Part shown: positions 1 to 13,900 of the stretch, piece after piece
How the letters are laid out: every line of letters begins with the position of its first letter
Position numbering within the stretch: position 1 is the first letter of the stretch
NCBI GenBank assembly: GCA_963969365.1
Contig: OZ017746.1
Location: forward strand, 4,092,001 to 4,156,000
From: Asterochloris sp. CNOR1
Lineage: Eukaryota > Chlorophyta > Trebouxiophyceae > Trebouxiales > Trebouxiaceae
Reading direction: 5' to 3'
DNA length: 64,000 nucleotides
Made by a program: the position numbers and the translations under genes
Notes under the pieces: generated by a model
The model's input: the letters and a program-made list of their open reading frames with translations, nothing else
Databases searched by the model: none
Told to the model about the DNA's origin: nothing

Positions 1-3000
1 CAGTCCCTCGTGTCGCAAGCAGCACCACAACAGGTAGGCAATGCGACAGAAAACCCACCAGCAGCCGGGCATGATGGCCAAGAAGATGGGGGCACCCTCG
101 AAAGGCTACATCCAGCAGTGAGGGTGAGTGACCCAGCTGGCCTGACGGCTTTGTTGTGAGCAAAGACGCAGCATACCTGCACGTACACGATGCCCAGCGT
201 GGTTGCCAGAAAGGCTGCTGCATAGATCGCCAGGTTGGTAGGGGAGCGCTGTCCGGTCGTGAGGGCAGCCCCCACAGAGGTGGGCAGCGCAGACCCAATG
301 TTGGCAAAGATGAGCAAGGAGGTCCCGTTGCCCAGCTTGAGGTCATCGATCTCATCAGCCACCTGCAGGCACAGAGGGAGGGTTTGGTTTCAGCAGCTGA
401 GCCCTCAGTGCTGACACCGCCCCAAGGGTGCAGGGCAGCATAGTAAGCTGCTGGCGCCATCTGCGAGCGTGGGACGGACAGGTCTCTGTGTGTGCACTAC
501 ACACGGCGGGTAGAGCTTCCCCAAGGTGTTGGCAAGAACTGCGTGTTGCCAAATTGTTGGTTTCATTATGTTATCAGCCACCTGCAAAAGCGACAGAAAT
601 TTATGTGCATTTCACACCTCAGAGGACAGGTCACCAGGGGTACTGTGCGGACAACACATCCAGGGCAGCAGGATCACAGTGCTTGCACCACACAAAAGGA
701 AGCTGGAGAAAGGCATTGACCCCAACTCATGGACAGCAGAAGTGAGGTGCTGGCATGATCTGCAGGCCAGCAGGAGGACAGTGCTGGCACCAGTACTGTG
801 CAGCTGGGCTAAACTGCTGAACCACTTCCCGGCGTGGGGTGCGCCACCTGCTAGAAAGCTTTCAGCTTGGACAATTCGACATTTGGCGGGGACATCCGCT
901 GTCCAGCTGTGGGCCAAGCTGATCAGCCTCCTTCTCAGAGTGCATACAGAGCTCGCGGTCATGCGGGCTGAGCGCGTCTGCGCAGGGTCCATTATGGAGG
1001 AGATGCACTGCTCACAGTAACCTCAGGCTTCTGAGGCAGCCCAGGTGTCACACAGCGCGAAGCCACATGGCGGGCAGACTCACGTGGATGAGCACCATGC
1101 TCCCCGCTGTCAGGGTGAGGGTGTTCACCAGCAGCCACCCCGGGGTGAAGTCGGTGACAAAGGGCCTGATGTAGCTCAGCTGCCCCACTGCCTGGCCCAC
1201 AGCAAACAGGAGCGCTGCAGGGGACACCAGGTCTGAGCGCTCAGCTTTAGCTCACACAGTGGGGGACTGGCAGCTGCATAGAGTGGTACAGCGCGGGCAA
1301 CGCCTTGCTTTGCTTTCGGCGCAATAGGCAAGCCCAAACAAACATGCTGGAGGGGGCCCATATTCTCCTACAGGGCACAGCCTTCGATGGGGGCCACCAC
1401 CCTAGCCATGGCCCCAGCATATGCTGTGCCGAGCAGACATGTTCACAGCACCTCAGAAAGCACATTGGGCACACAGCACCAGCCCAAGCTCTGGCGCAGA
1501 CAAAGCAGGAGCTCACAGCAGCACCGCTTGCACCAGCTTAAAGCGGGGGGTGCCAGCCATGCTGTGAGCTCATCAGGGAACTGATGCTGCTTGGCCACTG
1601 ACGCTGCTGTCTATATGCAGGCCTGTGCAGCAGGCTCTGCTTTGTCTGGCCAAGCACAGCGTGTCCAGCTCCCACAAGACACAGCATTGAGCAGTCCCAG
1701 TCATGGAATGCCGCACCAGTGAAACGCCACATCGGATGGTTCAAGCTCACCAGCAAATTTCTGATACTGCTTGAAGGTCTCGCGCCCCTGCGTACCCTCG
1801 TCGCGCTGCAATCGCTTCAGAGAGGGGAAGGACGTGGCCAGCAGCTGTAATACGATGGATGCATTGATGTAGGGCACAATGCCTGCAGCAGCACTTGACA
1901 AAGTGGACATGCAGTTATGGGCTAAATCACAGTAGAGGCAATAATTCACGGCACAACTTCTCCAGCGGCATCAGTAGTGTGGCCATGGGAAGCCAGCAGC
2001 TGCTGGATCACAATGGACATATGTTGTAGAGCAACATGCATACAACCTTGGTGTTGCAGTGAGCATGTGGCAAACAGCTGGTCCAAATTCAAAATTGCCG
2101 GCACTAGGCATGCTGACACCCTCAAGCTGCTTTAAGCGCTGGTGACTGCTGTCTGGCAGGGAGACACACAGGTTATGCATGTGGTGACTCACCCAGCGAG
2201 AACACCCCGACCTTGCTAATGGACCCCCCCGATAGGGCATCAATGTAGCCCAGCAGGCCACCGCCCTTGATGCTCTTCTCAAAAGCGTCCACGTCCACGC
2301 CTGGGACCCGCAGGTAGACCCCCAGCCGCGAGAAGGCTATGAGACCCTGCAGAGGCAGCAGGTCTTAGGAACCCAGCAGGGGCACGGGATGAGCACATCA
2401 TGGAGTCCAGCAGGTGTACGCCAAGCTGCAAGACAACTGTTGTAACTCTGCTGAGGCAGACTGCAGGGAGAGATTGCAAGTGAGGCATGCCTCCATGTGC
2501 CTGCAAGTCCGCACATGCCCAGCCATGAGTAGGCTCTGAAAACCTGCAGCAAGGTGCAGATGTTCTTGAGACTGTGCCTGGTTTAGCTCTGGGAGTGCCA
2601 GGCATTTTGCGCAACTGAAGCTGCAGCCACAGGTGGGCAGTGAGGCCCTGCAGAGAGGAGCTCAAGGAGAGTGAGCATGCCTCTGGCTTCCAATGAGGTC
2701 AGACTCACGCGCCAGCAGCAAGAAGGTCGCAAGACCCTGCAGAGGGAGCATATGTGCATGGGGAAGCATGCTTGTAGGACAAAACCAATCTGGGTCACTT
2801 AAGTGCATGCTAGGCCGCAAGATTCTGTCAGCCCTATTGAATCACAGTGCAGGACAATGAGCAACTGTGGGGCTAAGAGCGCCATGGACTCCTGGAGTAT
2901 GTGAAGGCGTTGAGGCACAGCACAAGGAGACGTGCTGGCCAAGGTTTAGGTGAGCTGAGAGAGTATCAGAAGCTATGCAACGTTCATAATGGCCTCTATA

Positions 3001-3893
3001 GCTTGCTGTGCAGGGGTACCAATGTTTGTGGTGGTTGCTACAGGGGGTGCAGGCTGACCGCGGTCCAACACAGTCCCTACCAGCAGGACGAGGAGCTTCT
3101 TTGGCAGACTGCCCTGCGTAAACCCTGCCATGAACGAGTCGTCTCCACTGGGCCTGGGTCTGGGAAGCGTCCTGGATCTGCCGCTCTGAGCCTGCAGGCC
3201 AAGCCACATGCCTCCTGAGCGCCAGCCTCAGATGTGCAGCACAAGCTGTGACCAGATTTGAGGGACCACAATGCGAATGGGCCTACACTGGCTGTGTCAG
3301 CGGCCACGCCCAGCACAGGACCATTCCCCTTGCTTTGTGCAGGCAGACACTGCCACACAGACTGCTGTGAGCAGCCACTCCAAAACAGGACCGTTTCTGT
3401 AGTACAAGCAGATGCTGCCCACAGGGCTGACATTGGTGTCAGCAGCCAGTAGCCACAGTCCCAGGCCCCTGGCCGCTCAGGCAGGCAGCTGCTGCCGAAG
3501 GGGCCTGCTGTGGCTGACATCATGGCCAGCGGTGCAGTCCCGGCACACCTTCCCTCGTGCTGCCAGAATTGCTCGATGTGGCCGACGCCAGCGCCAGCAG
3601 CCACGCCCAGCACTCACCGCCATGCTCTGCGGCGCTGCTGCACCTTCCGCTGCTGCCCCCTCCATACGCAGGGGGTCAAACCTCCAGGGCTGCCACTGCT
3701 CCTCTGTGAGCTCCAAGCCATAGCTCTTTGGGCCTTCGTCGGTCTCCCTCCCGCTGGTACTTGCCTGGTCTGCATCTGCATCTGCAGTGCAATGGTGGGC
3801 CTCAGCCCTGGCCTGCCCGGATATACCCAGCATTGTGTCTTGGCGGCAGAAGCAGCCTGTCCTCAAAGCATGCAGGCCCCTTGACATGGACAT
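1..3893 (-). CDS. SCY1: Plastid preprotein translocase subunit SecY (partial, C-terminus off window)
   Basis: SecY forms the membrane channel of the Sec translocase; a nuclear gene with a transit peptide implies the thylakoid (or plastid inner) membrane. Exons on the minus strand, in order: 3893-3618, 3191-3081, 2346-2193, 1882-1751, 1214-1084, 362-177, with more to the left. Codon phase is continuous across all of them. Family-typical stretches include SRLGVYLRVPGVDVDAFE, GIVPYINASIVLQLLATSFP, a segment ending AVGQLSYIRPFVTDF, TLTAGSMVLI and LKLGNGTSLLIF, which together cover SecY from TM1 through the TM4-TM6 region. The first exon begins MSMSRGLHALRTGC and is rich in Ser, Arg and Ala before turning acidic, as a plastid transit peptide would; the start at 3893 is the least certain part. 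Bases 1-123 did not give a convincing next exon. The gene is divergent from the TIC62-like gene. Confidence 0.92.
2640..2750 (-). repeat. Decayed copies of the SecY exon 3 acceptor edge
   Basis: Two short stretches in the intron upstream of exon 2346-2193 repeat the acceptor and first bases of that exon. The true junction reads GAGACCCTGCAGAGG on the plus strand near 2341; close relatives lie near 2642 (GAGGCCCTGCAGAGAGG) and 2730 (AAGACCCTGCAGAGGG). No open frame is kept. I infer old tandem duplications of the exon edge. Confidence 0.5.
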
Positions 3894-4970
3894 GGCCTGT
3901 GCAGGCTGCTGTGCCAGCCTTGCTTGCAGGTCGCATCATGGCAGCTCGCCTGCAGTGTCCCTGCCCCACAGGCCTCTCCGTGGCCCCAGCCACTGCCCTA
4001 TGCCAGACGGCCAGCTGGCTGTGCCTGCGCGCGCCATGACTGGCCGCGCTGTGCCCCTTTGCCATGACCTCTGACTCTGAGGCCTACCACATTGCCTGCA
4101 AACTGCAGAGAAAGGACAACGAAGTTCGCAATGCTGAAAGCCTGCAAATTGCAGACGACATGGAAGGCATTTCACCTCTGGTCGGAGTTGTGATACCGGC
4201 CTGATCCTGTACACTGCTCGCCACAGATGAAACCCTCATCTTGAGCTGCCTTGCAGCCTGCACCTGTTGACCCTAGATCAAGCCCTTTCAGGTCAAGCCC
4301 TGGGCCACAACCAGGGAAGTGTCAGCTGTGCAGCTGCTGGTGCTACCTCCTGAGCTCGGTACACATCTCTAGCAACAGCGTGTCATTGAGTGTACATGAT
4401 CACCGCATTGTTGGATGCAACACATTCGGACAAGTGTGCTTGTTCGGATACAGCAAACAGCTGCACAGCACTCAGGCAGTCTCTGACGCAGCTTTTGCTG
4501 TCATCATCATGAGTCCACCAGTCACATGAGCTGTTGCAAAGTTCAGGGGTCTCGCCATTGCAGGCTGCTCTTTCCGATTGATGGTGGCCAGCACGATGGA
4601 AGCAGCTGTTGGTGACTGACCCAGGCAGATGAATCTGAATGCAAGCCAATCATTTAGGTTAGATCTAACCGAAAGCAGCTGTGGCCAAGGCCAAAGGTCC
4701 GCAAAGAAGAGATGAGCCTGCCCCTGCAGCACAGTCTGGGCTCGCTCCAGACGGGAGCTGGGCTTAGACCATGTGCCATCACTAGCAGGCACTTCCACAC
4801 AGCTCGAAGTGTGCAGCAAAAGACCAGGACCGCCAGACAACGGTGATCATGCATTCCCGCCACGCCTTCGACGCTGCCACGCAGATTGCCTGTTCAGAAC
4901 CACATGCAGACCTCTGCCCCCTTGAACCCTTCCAGGCAATCATGTTCAGTCACCAGAGCAGCTCAGCAGG
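3894..4970. other. Divergent intergenic region between SecY and TIC62-like genes
   Basis: This stretch of about 1.1 kb separates two start codons that face away from each other. It should hold both promoters. Several open frames cross it but none shows family resemblance or a convincing exon structure. A minus-strand frame at 4065-3802 is rich in Ala and Arg and could be an alternative transit-peptide exon for SecY, but this is only a possibility. Confidence 0.5.
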
Positions 4971-7900
4971 ATGAAGGTGGCCTCGGTGGTACGGATCAGC
5001 TCTCAAGTACATCATTGTGAGTGCTGCCCAGGCTGCCTCTCAAACACTCATGCTGGTACTGCCCACCTGCAGGTTTCACACAACGACTGAAGGTTGGCAT
5101 CCGCAGCGCCACGCAGGTGCTGCGCATCAGGCCGCCTGGGACACAGAAAATAGGCGGCCGCGCTGGTCGCAGGGATCCCAACACTGTGAGCCGCACCACT
5201 CAGGGCAGTCCGCAGCAACCCTTGAGCATTGTGCTTGAAGTGACAGGGCACGGAGCATGACTGCAGAAGGAGAGCTGCCATGCTTGTGCTTGTGGGGATC
5301 AGCCTGGGACTGCAGCGAAGGGCCATGTTGGCAGGTGTGGCATGAGCTGTTTGCGCTGGTGGTCAGGTGATGCGCTCTCATAGAGGCCGACATGGTGCAA
5401 CTAACAGGTCCCTGATGTGTTGCATTGTCTGGTGTATAAAGCGACCTGCAGGCGCTTTTTGTATACTTTGAGGGCGCCCTGACTCCCAGGTCGTGCCAGC
5501 AGCTCTGCCAGCAGACACTGCATCGCATAGGCTGTGCTGACGGCCCCCTCAGCCATCTGACAGCGCCCCTGTGTCCCGCAGGTATTTGTGGCAGGCTCCA
5601 CTGGGCGGCTGGGGGCCCGCATTGTGCGGGAGCTTCTGGCGGACCCCAAGCTCAAAGTCAGGGCAGGCAAGGCCGCACATGACACCGCTCAGCGCCTCAG
5701 ACAAGCACTCAACAGCACACACACAACCCCCTCTGTCCTAGCAACGACTGGATGCGGACGTCAACCCTTGAGGGGCCGCTGCCAGCATTGCAAAGCGGCC
5801 TTCATGAGCACTCAGCCGCACAATGCAGCATTATCCATGCATATCTGGAACACCTCCGGATGGGTCGCTCGGGCACAGCTTCTTGACCCAGCTGCACCTA
5901 AGAAGCTGACGCTCCCATGCAACCCTACAGGTGCTCGGAACACCTTCAAGGCCAATGAGTTCGCTGAGACGGCCAAGTCCTACGGAATGCTGACCCCTGC
6001 CCAGGCCAAGCGCCTGACAGTCGTGCCGGTGGACCTGGAGGATGAGGGAACCATTGCTGCAGCCATCGGCAATGCAGGCAGGGTGAGCTGGGGAGGGAGT
6101 GGTGCAGTGCGGCTGAACACATGCTGACATGCGGGCAGGAGGGACGCAAGGCCTGAGTAGCAACTGCTGCAGACATAGATTCCGAGGAGGGTTTGAGCTG
6201 CAAACCTGCAGAGAATAATCTCTCTGCACAGGAGAGCCTGCGAAGTGAAGAGACACAAAGCCTCTTCGAGGGTGCTGAGCATGCGCGGGCAAGCTCATTC
6301 TGGAGGAGGCATTAATTTGCCAGATGGAGCGGTTTGGGGGCATACCAGCCTGTTGCTGCAGCCTTCAATGAGGCTGGGAGGGTGAACAGTGAAGGGCACT
6401 GCTGCAGCTGTTGGCAGTGCTAGAGCAGGGCGCCACAAGGCCTGAGAGGTCTGCATAAACCTGTTTGAGCCCAGCCTTGTCTGAGTTCCTTGAGCATAAG
6501 CCCAACCATGCAGGTGCTCCAGGTCATGCTCCTAGCCTCAGCTCCCTTTGAGTTCATCCTACAGCCACACTTGAACCTTTTCTGCTGGTCACAGGTGGTC
6601 CAAGCCATCGGCGCCTCAGAGACTAACCTGCTGGACACGTCTGGCCCCAAGCGGGTGGACGGGGAGGCTGCAATCAACTTGGTCAAAGCCGCGGACAAGC
6701 TGGGCGTGCTGCAGTATGTCATGGTCACCTCGCTGGGGACCGGCAAGTTTGGATGGCCAGCAAGTGAGCTGGGAAGCCTGGCCAGAGCCTAGCAATCTGA
6801 GCAGCAGCAGACTGGGTGGCCAGAGCTGCACTCTGCCTCCTATCTTGGCTGGGGCCTACCACAATGTTTGAATGGTCTGAAGGTATGCAGGGTGGCCTCA
6901 GCAGACCTTGTCTAATACTGAGGAAGTGCCTCGTGATCAGAGGTTCCTCCTGCCAGGCAGGGAATGCCTTAGGAGCTGCTAGTCGCAGAGAAGCTGGACG
7001 TCCTGCAGGACCTTAGGGTCACACTGCTGGGGGCTGGCAAATGCAAATGGCCTGCAAATGCACTGGGCGGCCTTGCTAGAACTTAGCAATCAGAGCAGCC
7101 ACAGATGGGGTGTTGAAAGCTGCCATGGACAACTGGGCTGGGCTCTGGCAAGCTTGGGTGGCTCACAGATGTGGCCCACAGGGCTGGTCAGCGGGTCTTG
7201 CTAGCCAAGCTAAAGTCGTGTGGGCTCAGGATGCAGTGTTCTGTCTCCCTGTCAGGGGAACAATGCCTCACAGCCTGCAGGAGCCCTCCTTGCAGCATGA
7301 TGCACATTGGTCAAGGGCTGCATGCTTGTCAGTGGCAGCAAGCCTGAGCAGCCATGAGCAAGGTGCCCCAGTGCAACAGCCAAGCAAAAGTGTTTGTTGA
7401 CCAGTTACAGTGCAGGTGCCCTTTCTGGCTTTGACAGCACTGATTTGTAGACAGGTTGCAGGCTCACTGCTGGGGCACACATCTTGTCAGTGGCTGCCTG
7501 TGCCAGGTGCATGCTGAAATAGGCCTGCGCAAGGGTCTTTCTGGCTGGGGCAGCACCTCTGCCATCGGTCCGCCATGTGTGCAGTCATGGCAATTGCGCC
7601 CCTTGGGGCCGCTACTTTTGGCATGAGAGCTTTCCTCGTGCAGCAGTGCTGCGAGAAGCCCAAGATGGTGGTCGGCATAGGGCTGCCAGTGCAGAGCACC
7701 TGCTGCACTGTGCCCGCACAGAGGCTCCATTTCATTTTGCAGCAGTGCTGCAGGGTGCCCATGCTGAGCCTGCACTATCCTAAGTTGCCTTGGTCCCACA
7801 TTTTACCTGATATGCCTGGAGCCACCCTGCATCTCTCTCAGCTGCTCTGTCCCCCTACACATTCTCACGTTTGCACCATCTGCCCTTGCAGGCGCGCTGA

Positions 7901-10900
7901 ACCTGTTCTGGGGCGTACTCAAGTGGAAGAAGATGGCAGAAGAGGCCCTGGAGGCCAGCAACATGTCCTACCTGATTGTGAGGCCAGGTCAGTGCACTGG
8001 GCTGCAGCAGGAGATCTGCTGTTACATTTACCATGCGCCTGCAAGCAGCTGTCTCAGGCCGGGACAGGGCTGCGCCCCTGTCTTAGCTGCCCGAGCGGGG
8101 CCACCTTCCCTCAGCAGCTGCCATTTGGGGATTGTGCTCCCATAGGCTGAAAGGTGGAGGAGTGCTAGATCTCCAGCAGGTCGCCATGCATATCGGGCCC
8201 AGTTCTGGTTTTTCTGGTCTTGGCCTTCACCAGCAGGCCATGGCATGTTCCTTGTTGGCTAGACAGAGCTCTCTCACTGAGCAGCCCTGTCTTGAGGTGC
8301 ATCTGGGCTGCCATCAAAATTTGAGCACATCAGGGCAGATCTGGTTCCCTTTTTACTTTGTGCAGCAGCACGCTCTCGTGCACTCCAGTTTGAGTCTTCA
8401 GTTGGGAAGGAAAAGACCAGCTCCCAATGCCATCAAGTTCCATTTGCAGGGGGCATGGAGAGGCCAGGGGATGATTACAAGCGCACCAACAACATGCGCC
8501 TGGAGAACCGCGACAAGCTGTTTGGGGGCCAGGTGTCGCGCCTGCAGGTGGCAGAGTTGGTGGCTGCAGCTGTGAGCAACCCAGACCTGGCTGAGAACAA
8601 GGTGGGCAAAGTTTGCATTGGCCTGATCTCTGCTGCGAAGTACCTCAGACCTCGTTGGGTCAAAGCTGCCTCATTTCTGTCCTGAGTGGTGCTAGTAGCC
8701 TCCTACACTTGGGTCAAGACCAAGGCCTGTGGACAATCTCGCTAGGAGCTGCCTGATCCCTGCTACAAAGCACCCAGACCTGGCTGAGAGGAAGGCTGTC
8801 TGGTCCCAGCAACATGCACACCCCTGTGGAGTTCTGACTTGACCCCATGTTCTGCTGAGCAGGTGCTGGAGGTGGTGGCAGAGCCCACAGCCCCCAGGCT
8901 GGACTACGTGGCCCTGCTGGGAGGGATCCCTTCAGAGATCACGCAGGTGGACAAGCTAGCCCAGAGGAAGGAGGCAGAGAGGTTGAAGGTGGAGCAGGAG
9001 CAAGCGCAGGAGCAGGTGGGTCCTTGTTTTGTGGCCTTACATCTGTTTTGGGCTTGGGGCCGGAAACAGCAGCTTTCCAAGTGGATCCTTCTTCTGCGTC
9101 CCCAAGTCTGTGGTGGGCATAGGAGTGGCAGCACAAGAGCTCCCCCAGAACGGTCCACCACATCGGCATGCTCGATCTCGTGCGGCAGCATGAGCCATTG
9201 GGGCATGGTGCTTGCCGCGCGCACATGGGCCAGGGGGGGGCTTCTTGTTGGCACTGTTGCCACTGCTGCTGCAGACCTCTGCTGATTGCCACCCGACATC
9301 ATGACCACCACCCCTATCACTGCAACTGCCTCCATCACTGCCATTTTTGCTACTGCTGCAGATTGTAAGGGCAGAGGCTGACTTAGAGGAGGCACGGCAG
9401 CGGGCCGCCCGGCAGCAGCAGTATTACGAGGAACGACAGGCCGCCGCAGCTGACACAGAGGCTGAGGTCCGCGGCATCCTGCAAGAGGCTGAGAGCGTGC
9501 AGCAGCAGGTGTGGAGGTCAATGTACATCCAGAATCTCTACATCCAGATTCTGTGCCATGGAGGCTCATCTGTGAACGGCACAAAAATGGCCATGGCGTG
9601 GTGGTTTGCTGAAAGTTGTACATTGGCAGTCATCACCAGTGAGCTGCAAGATTACAGCTCTGCATCTGGCTCTTTAGTTTGCAGGCCGTCATGTTCCAGG
9701 TGCTACCAAGCTCCATCTGGCGCCTCCGCTTCACAACTGCCAAGGGTCGCACTGTGTTCTGCAGATGGTGGGGCAACGTATCATACTCAAGACCTATGCC
9801 AGCCGTGCCTTTGGCTGTGGCGCTTCAGATTCCCCCCACGTCCCTGCAGATTGCAGAGCTGCAGGCGGAAGCAGAGCAGGCTCGGCGAGAGGAGCAGGCG
9901 GCCAAGGCTGTTCTGGAGGCCGCCACAGCTGCAGCCAAGGAGGGGAGGTCGCTGACCCGTGAGGAGGTTGCTGAGGTTGAGAACCCTATCCTCAGCGCCG
10001 GAGACACTGACTCGGAGCCCCCACAGCCACCCTCTGGCCGCCTGGGCGGACTCTTTGGCGCCACCCGCAAGGTCTGCGCCTGACACCAACAGTCCTGGCT
10101 GCTGTCATGGATGACCTCTGGTGCATTGCACATGGTACGAGGCTTGGGCTGAACAATCACCGTTCTCGCTTCCAGGGTAGTTGTGGTTTCAGGCCCTTTT
10201 GGGTTTGGGGTTCCAGGCCCTTCTGGTCTGGGGTTGGGGTCCTGGAGTGGTCGTCAGGCCATGGCCCCCATCTGTTCTGTCTTTGCAGCATGCATGCCTG
10301 CTCCTCGGAAGGCATTGCCACACATGGCTCTGCTGAAAGGTTGCCTGCAGCACTGGTCAACCGCATGGCTAATCTTCTCAGACTTAGTCTGGGCCTTGCC
10401 AGCAGGGTGGCGGCCCCAGTCCTCTCCAGGCAGCCGAACAGCACAGCCTGTGTGCCCATAAAATCTACAGGTCCGCTGCCTGTGTCCTCCATGGTGTGTT
10501 TCATTTGATTTGAGATGGTGGTGGACCTCAAAAGGGGGTCAAGCCGGGGCGTACATAGGCAGGTTGCTGCTGGTGGGCCAGGTCACCCATGGGTATCAAG
10601 TCATGACCAACTGCTTACGTCTCACTGATGTGTCCTTCTCTGCCTTGTGATGGTGAGTCTGAGATCGAGACCTCAGGCTAGCAGCACACAGGCATGTCTG
10701 CCTCCACGATGGCAGGTCACCTGCAGAAAGCCAGGCATGATTTGTTTTCTGCTGCACAGGGCACCTGTGGCTGACTCCAGCGTGCCGCCTGCAGATTGGC
10801 ACCAGGCAGAAGCAGCAGCAGCCGCGGGTCTCCAGCCCCCAGCCAGTGCAGGCGGCAGCTGCAGCTCAGCCCTCAGCTTCTCCCTCCAGGCAGGAGCAGC

Positions 10901-13900
10901 AGAAGGGGGGCCAGCAGGGTGGTGGAGGCCTCTTTGGCTTCCTGGGTGGGGCCGCTCGTGAGGCAGGTGGGTAACTGGACCCGGCCCCTGCAGACATTTT
11001 CCCAACCCTTGTCTGCCATGTCTGAGGGTTGAGTGGTCACGTAAATACATAGGCAAATTCATAACCCAAGTGAAGTCACTTTCCCACAGCATCGCGCTGT
11101 CCAACCTCTATGATTTTGCGTTATTTCAGCCGGGCAGTTGGTGTGCATTTTGTTCAGCCGTCTCTTCTGGACAGCAGTGCACAGTCCGTGCCTGTTTAGC
11201 TGTGTGCCCAGAAACCAGCAGCGATCTGTGCGGAAAGGTGTTTCGCAATCGCACCAGGAAAAGCAAAGAGGCCTGTGATAGCCAGACACTGTCTTTTCCT
11301 GTGTTGTTGCTGCCACGCTGCTCAGCACTGTGTGCAACGCATTGCAGCACTGCAATGCCATGGAACTGAGCAACGCCAGCTGCGGGACCTACCAGCGACA
11401 GAGCAGCACTGAACAGTGCAGCTCATGTTCCTGCAGTCGCTCCACTCGTTGGTGCACACTGCAGAGGTCAGTCCTCTGCTTGTGGCTGGCGTTGTTGCAG
11501 CACATGCAGGCGCACATGGATCATGGCAAGGACCTCAAATAATGCTGCTAAGTCCCGTGTTCTAATGCTTGGGCCGCATGCTGTGCAGGCAGCATCACAC
11601 CACAGGCTGCCGCTCAAGCTGCTAGCCAGAAGGATGAAGCTGCTCAGGCATCCGCTGCCACCGCCGGCAAGGTGGCAGCAGGCGCAGGTAAGAGCAGGAG
11701 CACTCGCTTAAGAAATTATGCAAACCTGATGTCTGGTCAGCAGCACAGCCTACGCAAGCTGCCGCCGCTGCCCCCAGCCATGCCCCCTCCTGTCCTGAGG
11801 TGTGCGCCGTGTGCCTGTCAGACCAGAGCTGCGTGGCCGGGTCCCAGGCCGTGCTCACGCATCATGTAGCATGCAGGCAAGGCTGCCGTCCAGTCAGCAG
11901 CACAGTCGCCAGAGGGTAAGCAGCAGGGTTCCCGCTGGCCCTGGCAGCAGGAGGACGCGGCCAACCAGGTAGGTGTCACTGTGCTGCTGTGCAGTCTGCA
12001 TGCTACAGGGGCAGTGCGCTGCTTGTTTGGTGACTGCAATGCTGAGCAGGTGGAGGCGGGAGGTGGCACTCTGCAATCGCTAAGGCAGCATGCTGCACAG
12101 GCAGTCAAGGTGATGCAGAGTAGGCGAGGGGGGGGAAGTGTGATTTCAGCGCTGCTTGATGAGGCAATGTTGAGGAGACCTTGGCCTTACACAGCCTGCA
12201 TTGTGCCAGAGAGCAGATGAATTTGATCTGCCTCTGCCTCCTGCTAGACACAATGGTCTTGAGGTCTGTTGTATGCAGTCAGTCATCGCCTGGCTTTGCT
12301 GCACTCAGGAACCTACCTTTGCATGCCCTCAAGAGTTCCCTTTCCTGCACAGGCAGCAGATGCCGTCCAGCAGCAGGCCGCCAAGGCGGCCTCAGCAGTG
12401 GAGGCGGGGGTTGAGTCAGTGCAGTCCAAGTGGGACGCCCAGCGCAAGGAGAACGCGCAACGCAATGCAGAGATGGTGGCCCGCCAGAAGGTGAGATCAG
12501 ACATCAATGGTGTGCACAGGCAAAGAGGACATACACTTGCCACACCTGGCCTTCCAATGTTTGATGTGCTGTTGTGTGCCTCCATCAGAGCGGAATGTTG
12601 TACTCCATGAGCTTGGGCTTTTTGTGTTGGCTGTCGGCTTTCAATTTGAAGCATCTGAGGCCAGGCTGGCCACGTTGCTGCTTCTGGGGGTGCAGCATTT
12701 TTGCTGTTGGGCATGCGTCAGATGCTTAGCTGCAGAGTTACTGAGCAAATGCGAGGGCCTCAGCTGCAACTTCAAGCCAGGTATTGCTCTGCAGGCTGAG
12801 CGCGAGCAGCAGAGGGCGCTTGCTGCTGCCAAGCAGAGTGCCAAGGATGCTCAGGCGCCCCCCAAGCCAGCTCCAAAGCCAGCAGCCAAGCCAGCGGCAG
12901 CAGCCAAGCCCACGCCAGAGGCCCAGGTCAAAACAGCTCCCAAGGATGCGAAAAAGCCTGTGCCGTCTGCCCAGAAGGCAAAGCCTCAGGCGGTGGCAGC
13001 AGGTGCCAAACCGGCCAAGGTGGCCCCCACAGCTGAGGCAGACGGCAGCAGCCAGGGCGGGGCTGCACAGGCACGAGCCTGGATCAACGACTGGCGAGCC
13101 AGCCAGACAGGTGCGCGGGCAGCTGTGCCGTATGACACGCCAGCGAACGTCGCACAGACGGGTGCTTACTCTGACCTTTTTGGTGCTTGACATATGTGCT
13201 TGACAGACGGCTTGCAAAGTGTCCAGCTGGGTTGCTGAGCTGGGAGTCCAGGTGTGGCAGGCAGCTGCACAGCAGACGTCAAGATGAGTCGTCTGGGGGA
13301 GCTCATGACCCTTTGCGGCAGGTGTCGCATGCAGCTGCGGGGCAGACATCCCTGTGTCGTCCCCCCTGATGAGGACAACATGTCTGTGACCTTTGCCAAA
13401 AGATCACAGGCTGTCAAGGGCCAGGTTGTAGCCTGCCACAGTTGTCGAGCATTTTGGGGAAATGTGGTATGCAGCTGCACTGCAGATGTCATTGTGTCAA
13501 CCGAGCTCTGCCTCCTTGAAGATCGGGTCTTGCAGCACTACTGGGCTGCTCCCAAGGCCCAGACACTGGCTCTGCAGGTGATATAAAGAAGGCAGCCCCT
13601 CAGCCTAAGCAGCAGGCGGCCCCCAAGGCAGCAGCCAAGGCAGCAGCCAAGCCTCAGCAGCAGGTCCAGCAACAGCAGGAGGGGGGTGGAGGCGCCTTCT
13701 GGAACATGTTCAGACTGCCCTGGCAGGCTCAGGAGGATGCTGCACCCACAAAGGCAGCCCCTCAGCCGGCGGTGCAGAGCGCGCCTGCAGCTGCACAGGG
13801 CTCCAAGTCAGCGCAGGTGAAGGCACTTGAGTACTCTGCAGGGTTCCACAGAGTCGCTGTGCACCAAAAGGTTGTCATCACTGCAAGCAGGCCATGCTCT

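Noticed and set aside
6760-6765. Second GC donor (GCAAGT) in the TIC62-like gene
   Set aside because: Using the GT four bases later (6764) gives phase 1 and joins GWPAS to ALNLFWGVL, as the family expects, so a normal GT-AG intron explains it.
12738-13349. Long minus-strand open frame of 203 codons
   Set aside because: It is the shadow of the Ala/Pro/Lys-rich TIC62-like exon on the other strand.
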